A stretch of DNA of 49,193 nucleotides from Streptomyces shenzhenensis (GCF_021462265.1 NZ_JAJONF010000059.1:1-49193); one strand, 5' to 3'. Numbered from the stretch's first letter, positions 34,964-43,914 are shown. Notes: generated by a model from the sequence alone, not told the origin. Made by a program: numbers and translations.

Positions 34964-34991
34964 GCGTAAACGCTTGCGCAAGCGTTTACGC
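34964..34991. promoter_or_regulatory. 28-bp perfect palindrome, LacI-type operator
   Basis: The sequence reads the same on both strands over 28 bp. Its centre AACGCTTGCGCAAGCGTT has the central CG and flanks typical of LacI/GalR operators. It lies 153 bp upstream of the LacI gene and 98 bp upstream of the divergent Rieske gene, so it can control either or both. Confidence 0.75.
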
Positions 34992-35089
34992 CCCATGGGG
35001 TGACGCCTCGCCCCCCGCCCCGAAGCGGGACGATCCGCCCAGGTAGTGTCGTCCCGCACCGCACCACCCCGATCCACCTGGAGCCCCTC

Positions 35090-35527
35090 GTGCCCACCCG
35101 CCCCTTCGCGAGTCGCCGTACCGTCCTGCGCGGAGCGGCCGTCACATCGGTCGCCGGGCTGGGGGCGGCCGCCTGCAAGGCACCCGGCGGTGCGGCCACG
35201 GCCGGAGCCGCCGGAGCCACGCCGACCGCGCCTGTCGACCTCGGAGCCGAGAGCGAGGTCGCCAAGGGCGGCGCTCAGCTCTACCGGGAGCACAACGTGG
35301 TGGTCAGCAGGACCGCCGACGGCGCCCTGAAGGCGTACAGCACGATCTGCACGCACGCGGGGTGCCCGATCAACAAGCTCCAGGGCACGACGTTGGTCTG
35401 CCCCTGCCACGGCAGCGAGTTCGACGCCCTGACCGGGAAGGTGGTGCGGTCGCCGGCCACCGAGCCGTTGGACGCACTGCCGGTGAAGGCGGCGAACGGG
35501 CGGATCGTGGCGGGCCCCGGCGCCTGA
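35090..35527 (+). CDS. Exported Rieske [2Fe-2S] protein (Tat-type signal)
   Basis: A 145-residue protein with a twin-arginine signal, FASRRTVLRGAAVTSVAGLG (about 6-25), and a possible lipobox ending Cys29. The Rieske cluster ligands are complete: CTHAGC (Cys87, His89) and CPCHGSEF (Cys104, His107). The start is GTG at 35090 with GGAG six nt upstream. It probably carries electrons outside the membrane as part of an unidentified redox chain. The domain is stand-alone. It is divergent from the LacI gene across the palindrome. Confidence 0.9.
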   Translation: MPTRPFASRRTVLRGAAVTSVAGLGAAACKAPGGAATAGAAGATPTAPVDLGAESEVAKGGAQLYREHNVVVSRTADGALKAYSTICTHAGCPINKLQGTTLVCPCHGSEFDALTGKVVRSPATEPLDALPVKAANGRIVAGPGA

Positions 35528-35555
35528 TCGACGAGGGCTGGACCGCAGCGCCGGT

Positions 35556-36503
35556 TCAGTCCCAGTCCCAGCCGATCCCCAGCAGGCCCGGCCGTACCCG
35601 GGGCTCCACCAGGTGGACCGAGCGGTGCGGCCCGCTCAGCGGCAGGGCCTGCCGGCCGCCGCGCGGGGCCGCCGCCGAGTGCTGGGCGAACCGGTGGCAG
35701 CGGGTCGGCAGCGCGTCGGCGGAGAAACTCACCTGAAGGGTGTACTGGCCGCCGGGAAAGCCGAAACCGCGGACGTACTCGCGTGAGACACCGGCCGTGC
35801 CGTCCTCGACCGCGTAGCGGAAGAGAAAGGTGTCGCCGGAGCGCAGCCGGGTGCCGAAGAGGAGTTCGGCGACGAGGAGACCGGTCTCCTCGTCCGAACG
35901 GACGCGTCCCGCGCGGCAGTTCTCCAGCGCGTGCACGGTCATGTGCCGCGGGGCGCAACCGGGGTCGCCGTGGTGGACGGCCACGAAGCGGTCGACGCCG
36001 TCGTGGTGGGCACGCACGATGTGCTGGGACTCGCGGGCGGCCAGTTCCCGGTGACCGCCGATCCGTACCCGGTCGTGGTGCCCCAGGGTGTGCAGGCCGC
36101 CGTCGAGGGACCAGCCGAGTTCGGCCTGCAGCCGGTCCAGGACGTCACAGGCCTCGATGAACGAGCGGTACGAGCGGGCGGCGGGCCGGCGCACCGCGGG
36201 ATCCTGCTCGGTGTCGGCGAGCAGCCGGATCAGGGACTCGTCCGGGAGCTGGAGGATCTCCTCCAGCGCGCGGACGGCCCGCAGTGACTCCGGGCGCTGG
36301 GGGCGGCGGGCACCCTGTTGCCAGTAACTCAGGCTGGTGACGCCCACTTTGACGCCGTAGCGCGACAGATGGTGCTGCACGCGCTGGAGCGGCAGCCCAC
36401 GGGCGGCGATCGCGGCGCGCAGGGCCACATGGAAGGGGCCGCCGCGCAGGGCCGAGTCCAGTTCCGCGGTGGCGACGTCCGCGTGCTGTGTGCCGTGCCG
36501 CAT
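35556..36503 (-). CDS. Putative HTH-type protein of unknown function
   Basis: A 315-residue protein with no recognised whole-length family. An N-terminal segment (about 25-95) looks like a helix-turn-helix: FHVALRAAIAARGLPLQRVQ, then VGVTSLSYWQQGARRPQRPE and RALEEILQLP. The C-terminal part (about 110-300) seems to be a beta-rich domain (VRIGGHRELAARESQHIVRA, GFPGGQYTLQVSFSADALPT), perhaps a ligand sensor. The ATG at 36503 is the best start. It is convergent with the Rieske gene (28-nt gap). An effector for this regulator-like protein is unknown, and the HTH call is an inference. Confidence 0.7.
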   Translation of the reverse strand: MRHGTQHADVATAELDSALRGGPFHVALRAAIAARGLPLQRVQHHLSRYGVKVGVTSLSYWQQGARRPQRPESLRAVRALEEILQLPDESLIRLLADTEQDPAVRRPAARSYRSFIEACDVLDRLQAELGWSLDGGLHTLGHHDRVRIGGHRELAARESQHIVRAHHDGVDRFVAVHHGDPGCAPRHMTVHALENCRAGRVRSDEETGLLVAELLFGTRLRSGDTFLFRYAVEDGTAGVSREYVRGFGFPGGQYTLQVSFSADALPTRCHRFAQHSAAAPRGGRQALPLSGPHRSVHLVEPRVRPGLLGIGWDWD

Positions 36504-37085
36504 GCAGGGGGCCTTTCTGTCGGGGGCAACGGCTGGTCAGGCCGTTGACGCGGTTCGGGGCCACCCCGTCGGCGCCGGGGACGGCCGCACCTGGGCATGC
36601 CGCGTCCGCAGGCCGTCGCACACGGCCCCGAGTTTCCCCGCATTGAAGCGTGTTGACCAATCACCGACAACACCTTCGACCGGTCGAGAACGCCCGCCTG
36701 GCCGAGGCGCGACCCCCTGACCGGCGGGATCGTGCGCGCGGCGGCGATGCCGCCGACGGCCGGGCGGCCGGAGACCGTTCACGGGGGGGGTGCCTGTTCA
36801 CGGAGGAAGCCGTGCGAGATCCGCCACGCTCGGCCCGACGGCTCCGCCCCGGTCGTGAACCGGGTCCGCGAGTGCGGCATGCCGGAACCGTTCGCGATGT
36901 CACCGAGGTGTCCGATTCAGCGAGCCGAGCCCAGGCGGGGTGTGGCTACGAGCAGAAAGGAGACAGGCCGAGGCCGCTCCCTTCTGTCGGTCCCGCCCCC
37001 TGGGGCACCCGCCCTGCCGCCCGTCCCGCCGACGGTTGTCCACAGGCTCGTCGCGGTGTCGGTGCTCGCCAGTAGGGTGTGAGAC
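36504..37085. other. 582-nt intergenic region with no supported gene
   Basis: Between the HTH-like gene and uvrC I see no convincing coding frame. It contains an inverted repeat GTGTTG...CAACAC at 36650-36673 and an 8-nt G run at 36783-36790. The uvrC damage promoter lies at its 3' end (37057-37078). Short open frames here lack clear ribosome sites. Confidence 0.6.
37057..37078 (+). promoter_or_regulatory. RecA-NDp/PafBC-type damage promoter of uvrC
   Basis: TGTCGGTG (37057-37064, the G variant of the R position), 8 nt, TAGGGT (37073-37078). The uvrC ATG is exactly 7 nt further, predicting a leaderless mRNA. A weaker TTGTCCACAGG nearby lacks the second box. Confidence 0.82.
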
Positions 37086-39239
37086 ATGGCCGATCCCTCC
37101 AGCTACCGCCCCAAGCCGGGACAGATCCCGGACTCCCCCGGGGTGTACCGGTTCCGTGACGAGCACCGTCGGGTGATCTACGTCGGAAAGGCGAAGAGCC
37201 TGCGCCAGCGCCTGGCGAACTACTTCCAGGACCTGGCGAGCCTGCACCCCCGCACCCGGACGATGGTCACCACCGCGGCGTCCGTGGAGTGGACCGTGGT
37301 GTCCACGGAGGTCGAGGCGCTCCAGCTGGAGTACTCCTGGATCAAGGAGTACGACCCCCGCTTCAATGTGAAGTACCGCGACGACAAGAGCTACCCGTAC
37401 CTCGCGGTGACGATGAACGAGGAGTTCCCGCGGGTCCAGGTGATGCGCGGTCACAAGAAGAAGGGCGTGCGCTACTTCGGGCCGTACGGCCACGCGTGGG
37501 CGATCCGGGACACCGTCGACCTGCTGCTGCGTGTGTTCCCGGTGCGCACCTGCTCCGCCGGGGTGTTCAAGAACGCGGCCCGCACCGGCCGCCCCTGCCT
37601 GCTCGGCTACATCGGCAAGTGCTCGGCCCCCTGCGTCGGCCGGATCTCCCCGGAGGAGCACGGCGAACTGGCCGAGGAGTTCTGCGACTTCATGGCCGGC
37701 CGCACCGGCACCTACCTCCGCCGTCTGGAGAAGCAGATGATGGAGGCGGCCGAGGAGATGGAGTACGAGCGGGCCGCCCGGCTGCGCGACGACATCGGGG
37801 CCCTGAAGAAGGCCATGGAGAAGAACGCGGTCGTGCTCGCCGACGCGACCGACGCCGACCTCATCGCCGTCGCGGAGGACGAGCTGGAGGCGGCCGTGCA
37901 GATCTTCCACGTGCGCGGCGGACGGGTGCGCGGGCAGCGCGGCTGGGTGACGGACAAGGTGGAGGACGTCACCACCGGGGCTCTCGTCGAGCACGCCCTC
38001 CAGCAGCTCTACGGCGAGGAGACCGGGGACGCGGTCCCGAAGGAGGTGCTGGTCCCGGCCCTGCCCGAGCCGGTCGAGCCGGTCCAGGAGTGGCTCACCG
38101 GCCGTCGCGGGGCGAATGTCTCGCTGCGCATCCCGCAGCGCGGCGACAAGAAGGCCCTGATGGAGACCGTGCAGCGCAATGCCCAGCAGGCGCTGGCGCT
38201 GCACAAGACCAAGCGCGCCTCCGACCTCACCACCCGCTCGCGCGCGCTGGAGGAGATCGCCGACGCCCTGGACCTGGACAGCGCCCCGCTGCGCATCGAG
38301 TGCTACGACATCTCGCACCTCCAGGGCGACGACGTGGTGGCCTCCATGGTCGTCTTCGAGGACGGCCTGCAGCGCAAGAGCGAGTACCGCCGCTTCCAGA
38401 TCAAGGGCTTCGCCGGTCAGGACGACGTGCGCTCGATGCACGAGGTGATCACCCGCCGGTTCCGCCGCTACCTCGCCGACAAGGAGCGGACCGGCGAGTG
38501 GGTGGAGGACAGCGCCGACGACGTCCTCATGGACTCCGGCACTTCCAGCCCCAGCCCCAGCCCCAGCTCCGCTCCCGATTCCGCCGCCACCTCCGAAACC
38601 GACCCCGACGCAGCCTCGGTCAACGGTTTCAAGGACGATGACGGCCGCCCCAAGAAGTTCGCCTACCCGCCCCAGCTCGTGGTGGTCGACGGTGGCCGGC
38701 CGCAGGTCGCCGCCGCGAAGCGGGCGCTCGACGAGCTGGGGATCGACGACATCGCCGTCTGCGGCCTCGCCAAGCGCCTCGAAGAGGTCTGGCTGCCCGA
38801 GGACGACGACCCGGTGGTCCTGCCCCGCACCAGCGAGGGGCTCTACCTGCTCCAGCGCATCCGTGACGAGGCGCACCGCTTCGCCATCACCTACCAGCGC
38901 GCCAAGCGGGCCAAGCGCTTCCGTTCCAGCCCCCTGGACGACGTACCGGGCCTGGGCGAGACCCGCAAGCAGGCGTTGATCAAGCATTTCGGCTCGGTGA
39001 AGAAGCTGCGGTCCGCCACAATCGAGCAGATCCAGGAAGTGCCTGGGATAGGCCGCAAGACGGCCGAGACCATCGCCGTGGCCCTCGCCCAGGCGGCCCC
39101 GGCCGCACCCGCCGTGAACACGGCCACTGGAGAGATCATGGATGACAGGGAAGACGAGGCGCCCGAGACGACGGCGGACGCCTCGGGGGAGCCCGTACCC
39201 GCGGGCGCCCCGGACGATCGACGGGGGCAGGAGAGATGA
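37086..39239 (+). CDS. uvrC: Excinuclease ABC subunit C
   Basis: A 717-residue dual-incision endonuclease. The N-terminal GIY-YIG nuclease is seen as PGVYRFRD (about 18-25) and VIYVGKAKSLRQRLANYF (about 30-47). A UVR motif for UvrB contact is at about 214-245 (MMEAAEEMEYERAARLRDDI). The RNase H-like second nuclease follows (IECYDISHLQGDDVVASMVV, LVVVDGGRPQVAAAKRAL). Two helix-hairpin-helix motifs end the protein (about 615-668: VPGLGETRK, VPGIGRKTAE). A Ser/Pro/Asp-rich insert (about 478-520, with AGCCCC tandem repeats) splits the RNase H-like domain. It heads the uvrC-rapZ-yvcK-whiA unit; its stop overlaps the rapZ start. Confidence 0.97.
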   Translation: MADPSSYRPKPGQIPDSPGVYRFRDEHRRVIYVGKAKSLRQRLANYFQDLASLHPRTRTMVTTAASVEWTVVSTEVEALQLEYSWIKEYDPRFNVKYRDDKSYPYLAVTMNEEFPRVQVMRGHKKKGVRYFGPYGHAWAIRDTVDLLLRVFPVRTCSAGVFKNAARTGRPCLLGYIGKCSAPCVGRISPEEHGELAEEFCDFMAGRTGTYLRRLEKQMMEAAEEMEYERAARLRDDIGALKKAMEKNAVVLADATDADLIAVAEDELEAAVQIFHVRGGRVRGQRGWVTDKVEDVTTGALVEHALQQLYGEETGDAVPKEVLVPALPEPVEPVQEWLTGRRGANVSLRIPQRGDKKALMETVQRNAQQALALHKTKRASDLTTRSRALEEIADALDLDSAPLRIECYDISHLQGDDVVASMVVFEDGLQRKSEYRRFQIKGFAGQDDVRSMHEVITRRFRRYLADKERTGEWVEDSADDVLMDSGTSSPSPSPSSAPDSAATSETDPDAASVNGFKDDDGRPKKFAYPPQLVVVDGGRPQVAAAKRALDELGIDDIAVCGLAKRLEEVWLPEDDDPVVLPRTSEGLYLLQRIRDEAHRFAITYQRAKRAKRFRSSPLDDVPGLGETRKQALIKHFGSVKKLRSATIEQIQEVPGIGRKTAETIAVALAQAAPAAPAVNTATGEIMDDREDEAPETTADASGEPVPAGAPDDRRGQER

Positions 39240-40282
39240 CCGAGCGCGACGCACAGCCCACAGCACAGCGAGATCCGGCGTTCAGCGAAACGCAGGGCGG
39301 GCCCGAGGAAACGCACAGCGAGGCGCGCCAGGATCAGCCGCGGCAGGCGGAAGCCGAAGCGGTCCAGGACGACGGAGCGGAAGTGAGTACGGACGCCACT
39401 GCGCCCGGGGTGCCCGAAGCGGCCATCCCCGAACTGGTGATCATCTCCGGCATGTCGGGAGCCGGCCGTTCGACAGCGGCGAAGTGCCTGGAGGACCTCG
39501 GCTGGTTCGTCGTGGACAACCTCCCGCCGGCCCTCATTCCCACCATGGTGGAGCTGGGCGCCCGCTCCCAGGGCAACGTGGCGCGGATCGCGGTCGTGGT
39601 CGACGTGCGCGGCCGGCGCTTCTTCGACAACCTGCGCGAGTCCCTCGCCGACCTCGACAGCCGGGGCGTCACGCGCAGGATCGTCTTCCTGGAGTCCTCC
39701 GACGACGCCCTGGTCCGCCGCTTCGAGTCGGTGCGCCGCCCGCACCCGCTGCAGGGCGACGGCCGGATCGTGGACGGCATCGTCGCCGAGCGGGAGTTGC
39801 TGCGCGAGCTGCGCGGCGACGCCGACCTGGTGATCGACACCTCCAGCCTCAACGTGCACGAGCTGCGCGCCAAGATGGACGCCCAGTTCGCCGGCGAGGA
39901 GGAGCCCGAGCTGCGGGCCACGGTGATGTCGTTCGGCTTCAAGTACGGCCTGCCGGTCGACGCCGACCTGGTTGCCGACATGCGGTTCCTGCCCAACCCG
40001 CACTGGGTGCCGGAGCTGCGCCCGTACACCGGCCTCAACGAGGAGGTGTCGGCGTACGTCTTCAACCAGCCCGGCGCCAAGGAGTTCCTCGACCGCTACG
40101 CCGAGCTGCTGCGGCTGATCGCGACCGGGTACCGGCGGGAGGGCAAGCGCTACGTGACGATCGCCATCGGCTGCACGGGCGGCAAGCACCGCTCGGTCGC
40201 CGTGTCCGAGAAGCTCGCCGCCCGGCTGGCCGCCGAGGGAGTGGAGACCGTGGTCGTGCACCGGGACATGGGGCGCGAGTGA
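39236..40282 (+). CDS. rapZ: RapZ/YvcJ family nucleotide-binding protein
   Basis: A 348-residue P-loop protein. In E. coli RapZ is an RNase E adaptor for the glmZ/glmY sRNAs; in Bacillus and Streptomyces its role is less clear. The Walker A region is IISGMSGAGRSTAAKCLEDL (about 69-88), with Arg in place of the usual Lys, as in other actinobacterial members. LGWFVVDNLPPALIPTM, FSFGFKYGLP-like VMSFGFKYGLPVDADLV and IAIGCTGGKHRSVAVSE (about 309-325) are conserved. The acidic, Gln-rich first 55-60 residues are extra. The ATG at 39236 overlaps the uvrC stop (ATGA), so it is translationally coupled. Confidence 0.94.
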   Translation: MTERDAQPTAQRDPAFSETQGGPEETHSEARQDQPRQAEAEAVQDDGAEVSTDATAPGVPEAAIPELVIISGMSGAGRSTAAKCLEDLGWFVVDNLPPALIPTMVELGARSQGNVARIAVVVDVRGRRFFDNLRESLADLDSRGVTRRIVFLESSDDALVRRFESVRRPHPLQGDGRIVDGIVAERELLRELRGDADLVIDTSSLNVHELRAKMDAQFAGEEEPELRATVMSFGFKYGLPVDADLVADMRFLPNPHWVPELRPYTGLNEEVSAYVFNQPGAKEFLDRYAELLRLIATGYRREGKRYVTIAIGCTGGKHRSVAVSEKLAARLAAEGVETVVVHRDMGRE

Positions 40283-41346
40283 CCGAGCGCACCCCAAGGC
40301 TGAGCAGGCTGCGCCGGATGGTGCCCGAGTCCCGCGCGGGCCGTCCCGTCGAGGCCCGCGGCGCCCGGCCGCGCCGCCGTGGTGCCCAGCCCAAGGTGGT
40401 CGCGCTGGGCGGTGGCATGGGGCTGTCCGCCTCGCTCGCCGCCCTGCGCCGGATCACCGGCGATCTCACCGCCGTCGTCACCGTGGCCGACGACGGCGGT
40501 TCCAGCGGGCGCCTGCGCGACGAGCTGGGCGCGCTCCCCCCGGGTGATCTGCGCAAGGCCCTCGCCGCCCTGTGCGGTGACGACGACTGGGGCCAGACCT
40601 GGGCCCGGGTCATCCAGCACCGCTTCCAGTCCAAGGGCGACCTGCACGAGCACGCCGTCGGCAATCTGCTGATCGTCGCCCTGTGGGAGCAGCTCGGCGA
40701 CCACGTCCAGGCCCTGGACCTGGTCGGCAAGCTGCTCGGCGCGCACGGGCGCGTGCTGCCCATGTCGGCGGTGCCGCTGGAGCTGCAGGCCCTGGTCAAG
40801 GGGCACGATCCGGAGCGGCCCGAGGAGGTGGACATCGTCCGGGGGCAGGCCACCGTGGCGCTCACGCCCGGTGAGGTGCAGTCCGTGCACCTGGTCCCGC
40901 ACGACCCGCCGGCCGTGCCGGAGGCGGTGGCGGCCGTCCTGGACGCGGACTGGGTGGTGCTCGGCCCCGGATCCTGGTTCTCGTCGGTGATTCCGCACCT
41001 GCTCGTCCCCGAACTGTTCGACGCGCTCACCGAGACCAAGGCCCGCAAGGTCCTGTCCCTGAACCTGGCACCGCAGCCGGGAGAAACCGAAGGCTTCTCA
41101 CCGCAGCGTCATTTGGAGGTTTTGGGGCGACACGCCCCTAAACTCGCCCTGGACGTGGTGCTGGCCGACGAGGCCGCCGTGCCCGACCGCGACTCGCTCA
41201 CCGAGGCCGCCAAGCGGCTGGGAGCCGCGGTCGAGCTGAGCCCCGTGGCCCGGACCGACGGTTCACCCCGGCACGACCCGGAGCTGTTGGCCGCCGCGTA
41301 CGACCGTATTTTTCGGATGCATGGAAGGATCGGCCCATGGCGATGA
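40279..41346 (+). CDS. yvcK: YvcK/CofD-like protein (gluconeogenesis factor)
   Basis: A 355-residue protein of the YvcK family, which binds UDP-sugars and influences carbon metabolism and cell shape in other bacteria. The nucleotide-binding N-terminus is VVALGGGMGLSASLAALRRI (about 40-59), followed by TVADDGGSSGRLRDELGALP and DLHEHAVGNLLIVALWE. VVLGPGSWFSSVIPHLLVPE is also typical. A 35-residue basic extension precedes the domain. GTG at 40279 overlaps the rapZ stop as GTGA. Near the 3' end (41107-41148) the codons become atypical, probably because a whiA promoter overlaps. The order rapZ-yvcK-whiA is widely conserved in Gram-positives. Confidence 0.95.
   Translation: MTERTPRLSRLRRMVPESRAGRPVEARGARPRRRGAQPKVVALGGGMGLSASLAALRRITGDLTAVVTVADDGGSSGRLRDELGALPPGDLRKALAALCGDDDWGQTWARVIQHRFQSKGDLHEHAVGNLLIVALWEQLGDHVQALDLVGKLLGAHGRVLPMSAVPLELQALVKGHDPERPEEVDIVRGQATVALTPGEVQSVHLVPHDPPAVPEAVAAVLDADWVVLGPGSWFSSVIPHLLVPELFDALTETKARKVLSLNLAPQPGETEGFSPQRHLEVLGRHAPKLALDVVLADEAAVPDRDSLTEAAKRLGAAVELSPVARTDGSPRHDPELLAAAYDRIFRMHGRIGPWR
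41107..41148 (+). promoter_or_regulatory. Candidate internal whiA promoter with GACAC site, inside yvcK
   Basis: Within yvcK the codons CGT CAT TTG GAG GTT TTG GGG CGA CAC (in part) and CCT AAA replace the usual GC-ending codons. The patch contains GGGGCGACACGCCCC, with the WhiA-binding core GACAC (41129-41133), followed by a -10-like TAAACT. WhiA is known to bind its own promoter and GACAC. The -35 is unclear. Confidence 0.5.
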
Positions 41347-42326
41347 CGGCAGCGGTGAAGGACGAGATCTCCCGGCTACCCGTCACCCGGACCTGCTGCC
41401 GGAAGGCGGAGGTCTCCGCCATTCTGCGGTTCGCGGGCGGCCTTCACCTGGTGAGCGGGCGCATCGTGATCGAGGCGGAGCTGGACACCGCGATGGCGGC
41501 GCGGCGCCTGAAGCGGGACATCCTGGAGATCTTCGGTCACAGCTCGGAGCTGATCGTGATGGCCCCCGGCGGGCTGCGCCGCGGCTCCCGGTACGTCGTG
41601 CGCGTGGTGGCGGGCGGCGACCAGCTGGCCCGCCAGACCGGTCTGGTGGACGGCCGGGGCAGACCGATCCGGGGCCTGCCCCCGCAGGTCGTCTCCGGGG
41701 CCACCTGCGACGCCGAGGCGGCCTGGCGCGGCGCCTTCCTGGCGCACGGCTCGCTGACCGAACCCGGCCGCTCCTCCTCCCTCGAGGTGACCTGCCCGGG
41801 CCCGGAGGCCGCGCTCGCGCTGGTCGGCGCCGCCCGCCGGCTGTCCATCGCCGCGAAGGCCCGTGAGGTGCGCGGGGTGGACCGGGTGGTCGTCCGTGAC
41901 GGTGACGCGATCGGCGCCCTGCTGACCCGCCTCGGCGCGCACGAGTCGGTGCTGGCCTGGGAGGAGCGCCGGATGCGCCGTGAGGTCCGCGCCACGGCGA
42001 ACCGCCTGGCCAACTTCGACGACGCCAACCTGCGCCGCTCCGCCCGCGCGGCCGTCGCGGCCGGCGCCAGGGTCCAGCGTGCCCTGGAGATCCTCGGCGA
42101 CGAGGTGCCCGAGCACCTCGCGGCGGCCGGCCGGCTGCGCATGGAGCACAAGCAGGCCTCCCTGGAGGAACTGGGCGCGCTTGCCGACCCGCCGCTCACC
42201 AAGGACGCGGTCGCCGGCCGGATCCGCCGGCTCCTCGCGATGGCCGACAAGCGTGCGTCCGATCTGGGTATCCCGGGCACCGAGGCCAACCTCTCCGAGG
42301 AACTGGCCGACAACCTCGTCGGCTGA
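41337..42326 (+). CDS. whiA: WhiA, sporulation transcription factor
   Basis: A 329-residue protein almost certainly orthologous to Streptomyces WhiA. The N-terminal LAGLIDADG-like domain is seen in KAEVSAILRFAGGLHLVSGR and RAAWRGAFLAHGSLTE-like AAWRGAFLAHGSLTEPGRSS. The C-terminal helix-turn-helix includes EHKQASLEELGALADPPLTK and AVAGRIRRLLAMADKRASDL. WhiA works with WhiB to stop vegetative growth and start septation. The ATG at 41337 overlaps the yvcK stop (10 bp). The unit ends at the 40-bp palindrome 42340-42379. Expression may come from the upstream unit and from the internal site at 41107-41148. Confidence 0.97.
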   Translation: MAMTAAVKDEISRLPVTRTCCRKAEVSAILRFAGGLHLVSGRIVIEAELDTAMAARRLKRDILEIFGHSSELIVMAPGGLRRGSRYVVRVVAGGDQLARQTGLVDGRGRPIRGLPPQVVSGATCDAEAAWRGAFLAHGSLTEPGRSSSLEVTCPGPEAALALVGAARRLSIAAKAREVRGVDRVVVRDGDAIGALLTRLGAHESVLAWEERRMRREVRATANRLANFDDANLRRSARAAVAAGARVQRALEILGDEVPEHLAAAGRLRMEHKQASLEELGALADPPLTKDAVAGRIRRLLAMADKRASDLGIPGTEANLSEELADNLVG

Positions 42327-42339
42327 GGCGGCGTCACTC

Positions 42340-42379
42340 CGCCGGTGCCGGCGGCCCGTACGGGCCGCCGGCACCGGCG
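42340..42379. terminator. 40-bp perfect palindrome, terminator after whiA
   Basis: A perfect palindrome beginning CGCCGGTGCCGGCGGCCCG and centred on TA. It starts 14 nt after the whiA stop and can form a 19-bp stem. No T-run follows. It would terminate the uvrC-whiA transcript. Confidence 0.85.
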
Positions 42380-42629
42380 TTCGCGTCTCCGGAGGGCGCC
42401 CGCTCACCGCCCCGAGCACCGGCGGGGACGGCGTCCTCGTCGGCGACGCCGTGCTGGTGCCCGGCGGGACGGCCACCGAGACCGAGGGAGGTCCGGAGCC
42501 CTCTTCAAGACCTACGCGGCGATCACCGCCGACCGCACCGTGCTGCTCGGTTTCGGCCTGGAACCGGTCACTTCCGCGGCCGATCGGGCGGCTCTGGTGA
42601 AGGAGGCGTTGACAGCACTCGACAACTGA
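42380..42629 (+). pseudogene. Remnant of a protein C-terminus with a frameshift
   Basis: After the whiA terminator the plus strand shows two linked coding-like segments in different frames. The first (about 42388-42495) reads VSGGRPLTAPSTGG, then GVLVGDAVLVPGGTATETEGG. At about 42496-42499 one missing base moves reading to LFKTYAAITADRTVLLGFGL, then EPVTSAADRAALVKEALTAL, ending TGA at 42629. The final GFGLEPV pattern resembles C-termini of secreted hydrolases/peptidases (weak). There is no start codon with a ribosome site. It is most likely a truncated, frameshifted gene relic. Confidence 0.5.
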
Positions 42630-42653
42630 CGCCGACCGCACGCGACAAGTGAG

Positions 42654-42700
42654 CCGACCCGCTCACGAACGAGTGAAAGCTCGGCGAGAACGGGTCGGCA
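42654..42700 (+). promoter_or_regulatory. Long-range hairpin upstream of gap
   Basis: GCCGACCCG (42654-42662) and CGGGTCGGC (42692-42700) are perfectly complementary 9-nt arms with a 29-nt loop. It is the first of several hairpins between the remnant gene and gap. It may be a terminator for upstream transcription or part of the gap leader. Confidence 0.45.
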
Positions 42701-42740
42701 TTCCATGACAAAAACCAGCGATATCACTCTCGATCAGGGA

Positions 42741-42772
42741 CGGTCCGTACGCCTACTGGCGGGTACGGACCG
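42741..42772 (+). promoter_or_regulatory. 10-bp hairpin in the gap upstream region
   Basis: CGGTCCGTAC (42741-42750) and GTACGGACCG (42763-42772) pair perfectly; the loop carries a further GCC/GGC pairing. The neighbouring GGCATCTGGATGCC (42788-42801) is another palindrome. Confidence 0.5.
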
Positions 42773-42860
42773 CCTCGCCGTGTATGGGGCATCTGGATGC
42801 CGCCAAGGGGGCCCCAGGGAGGTAGGGTCGTGGGTGGTCGGGGACATCCCAAATACAGCT

Positions 42861-42882
42861 CGCCGGCACCGCATGGCCGGCG
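42861..42882 (+). promoter_or_regulatory. Hairpin just before the gap ribosome site
   Basis: CGCCGGC and GCCGGCG pair over an 8-nt loop; the stem ends 7 nt before CGAGGAGATCGGTTC and the GTG of gap. It may influence translation or stabilise the 5' end of the highly expressed mRNA. Confidence 0.4.
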
Positions 42883-42903
42883 TACCAACGAGGAGATCGG
42901 TTC

Positions 42904-43914
<1,011 letters not shown>

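Noticed and set aside
36630..36680. A TTGTCGGTG on the minus strand upstream of the HTH-like gene as a fifth damage promoter
   Set aside because: The sequence 8 nt downstream is ACACGC, not TANNNT, so the second half of the motif is missing.
36783..36790. G8 run as a frameshift site
   Set aside because: It lies outside any supported gene, so there is no reading frame to shift.
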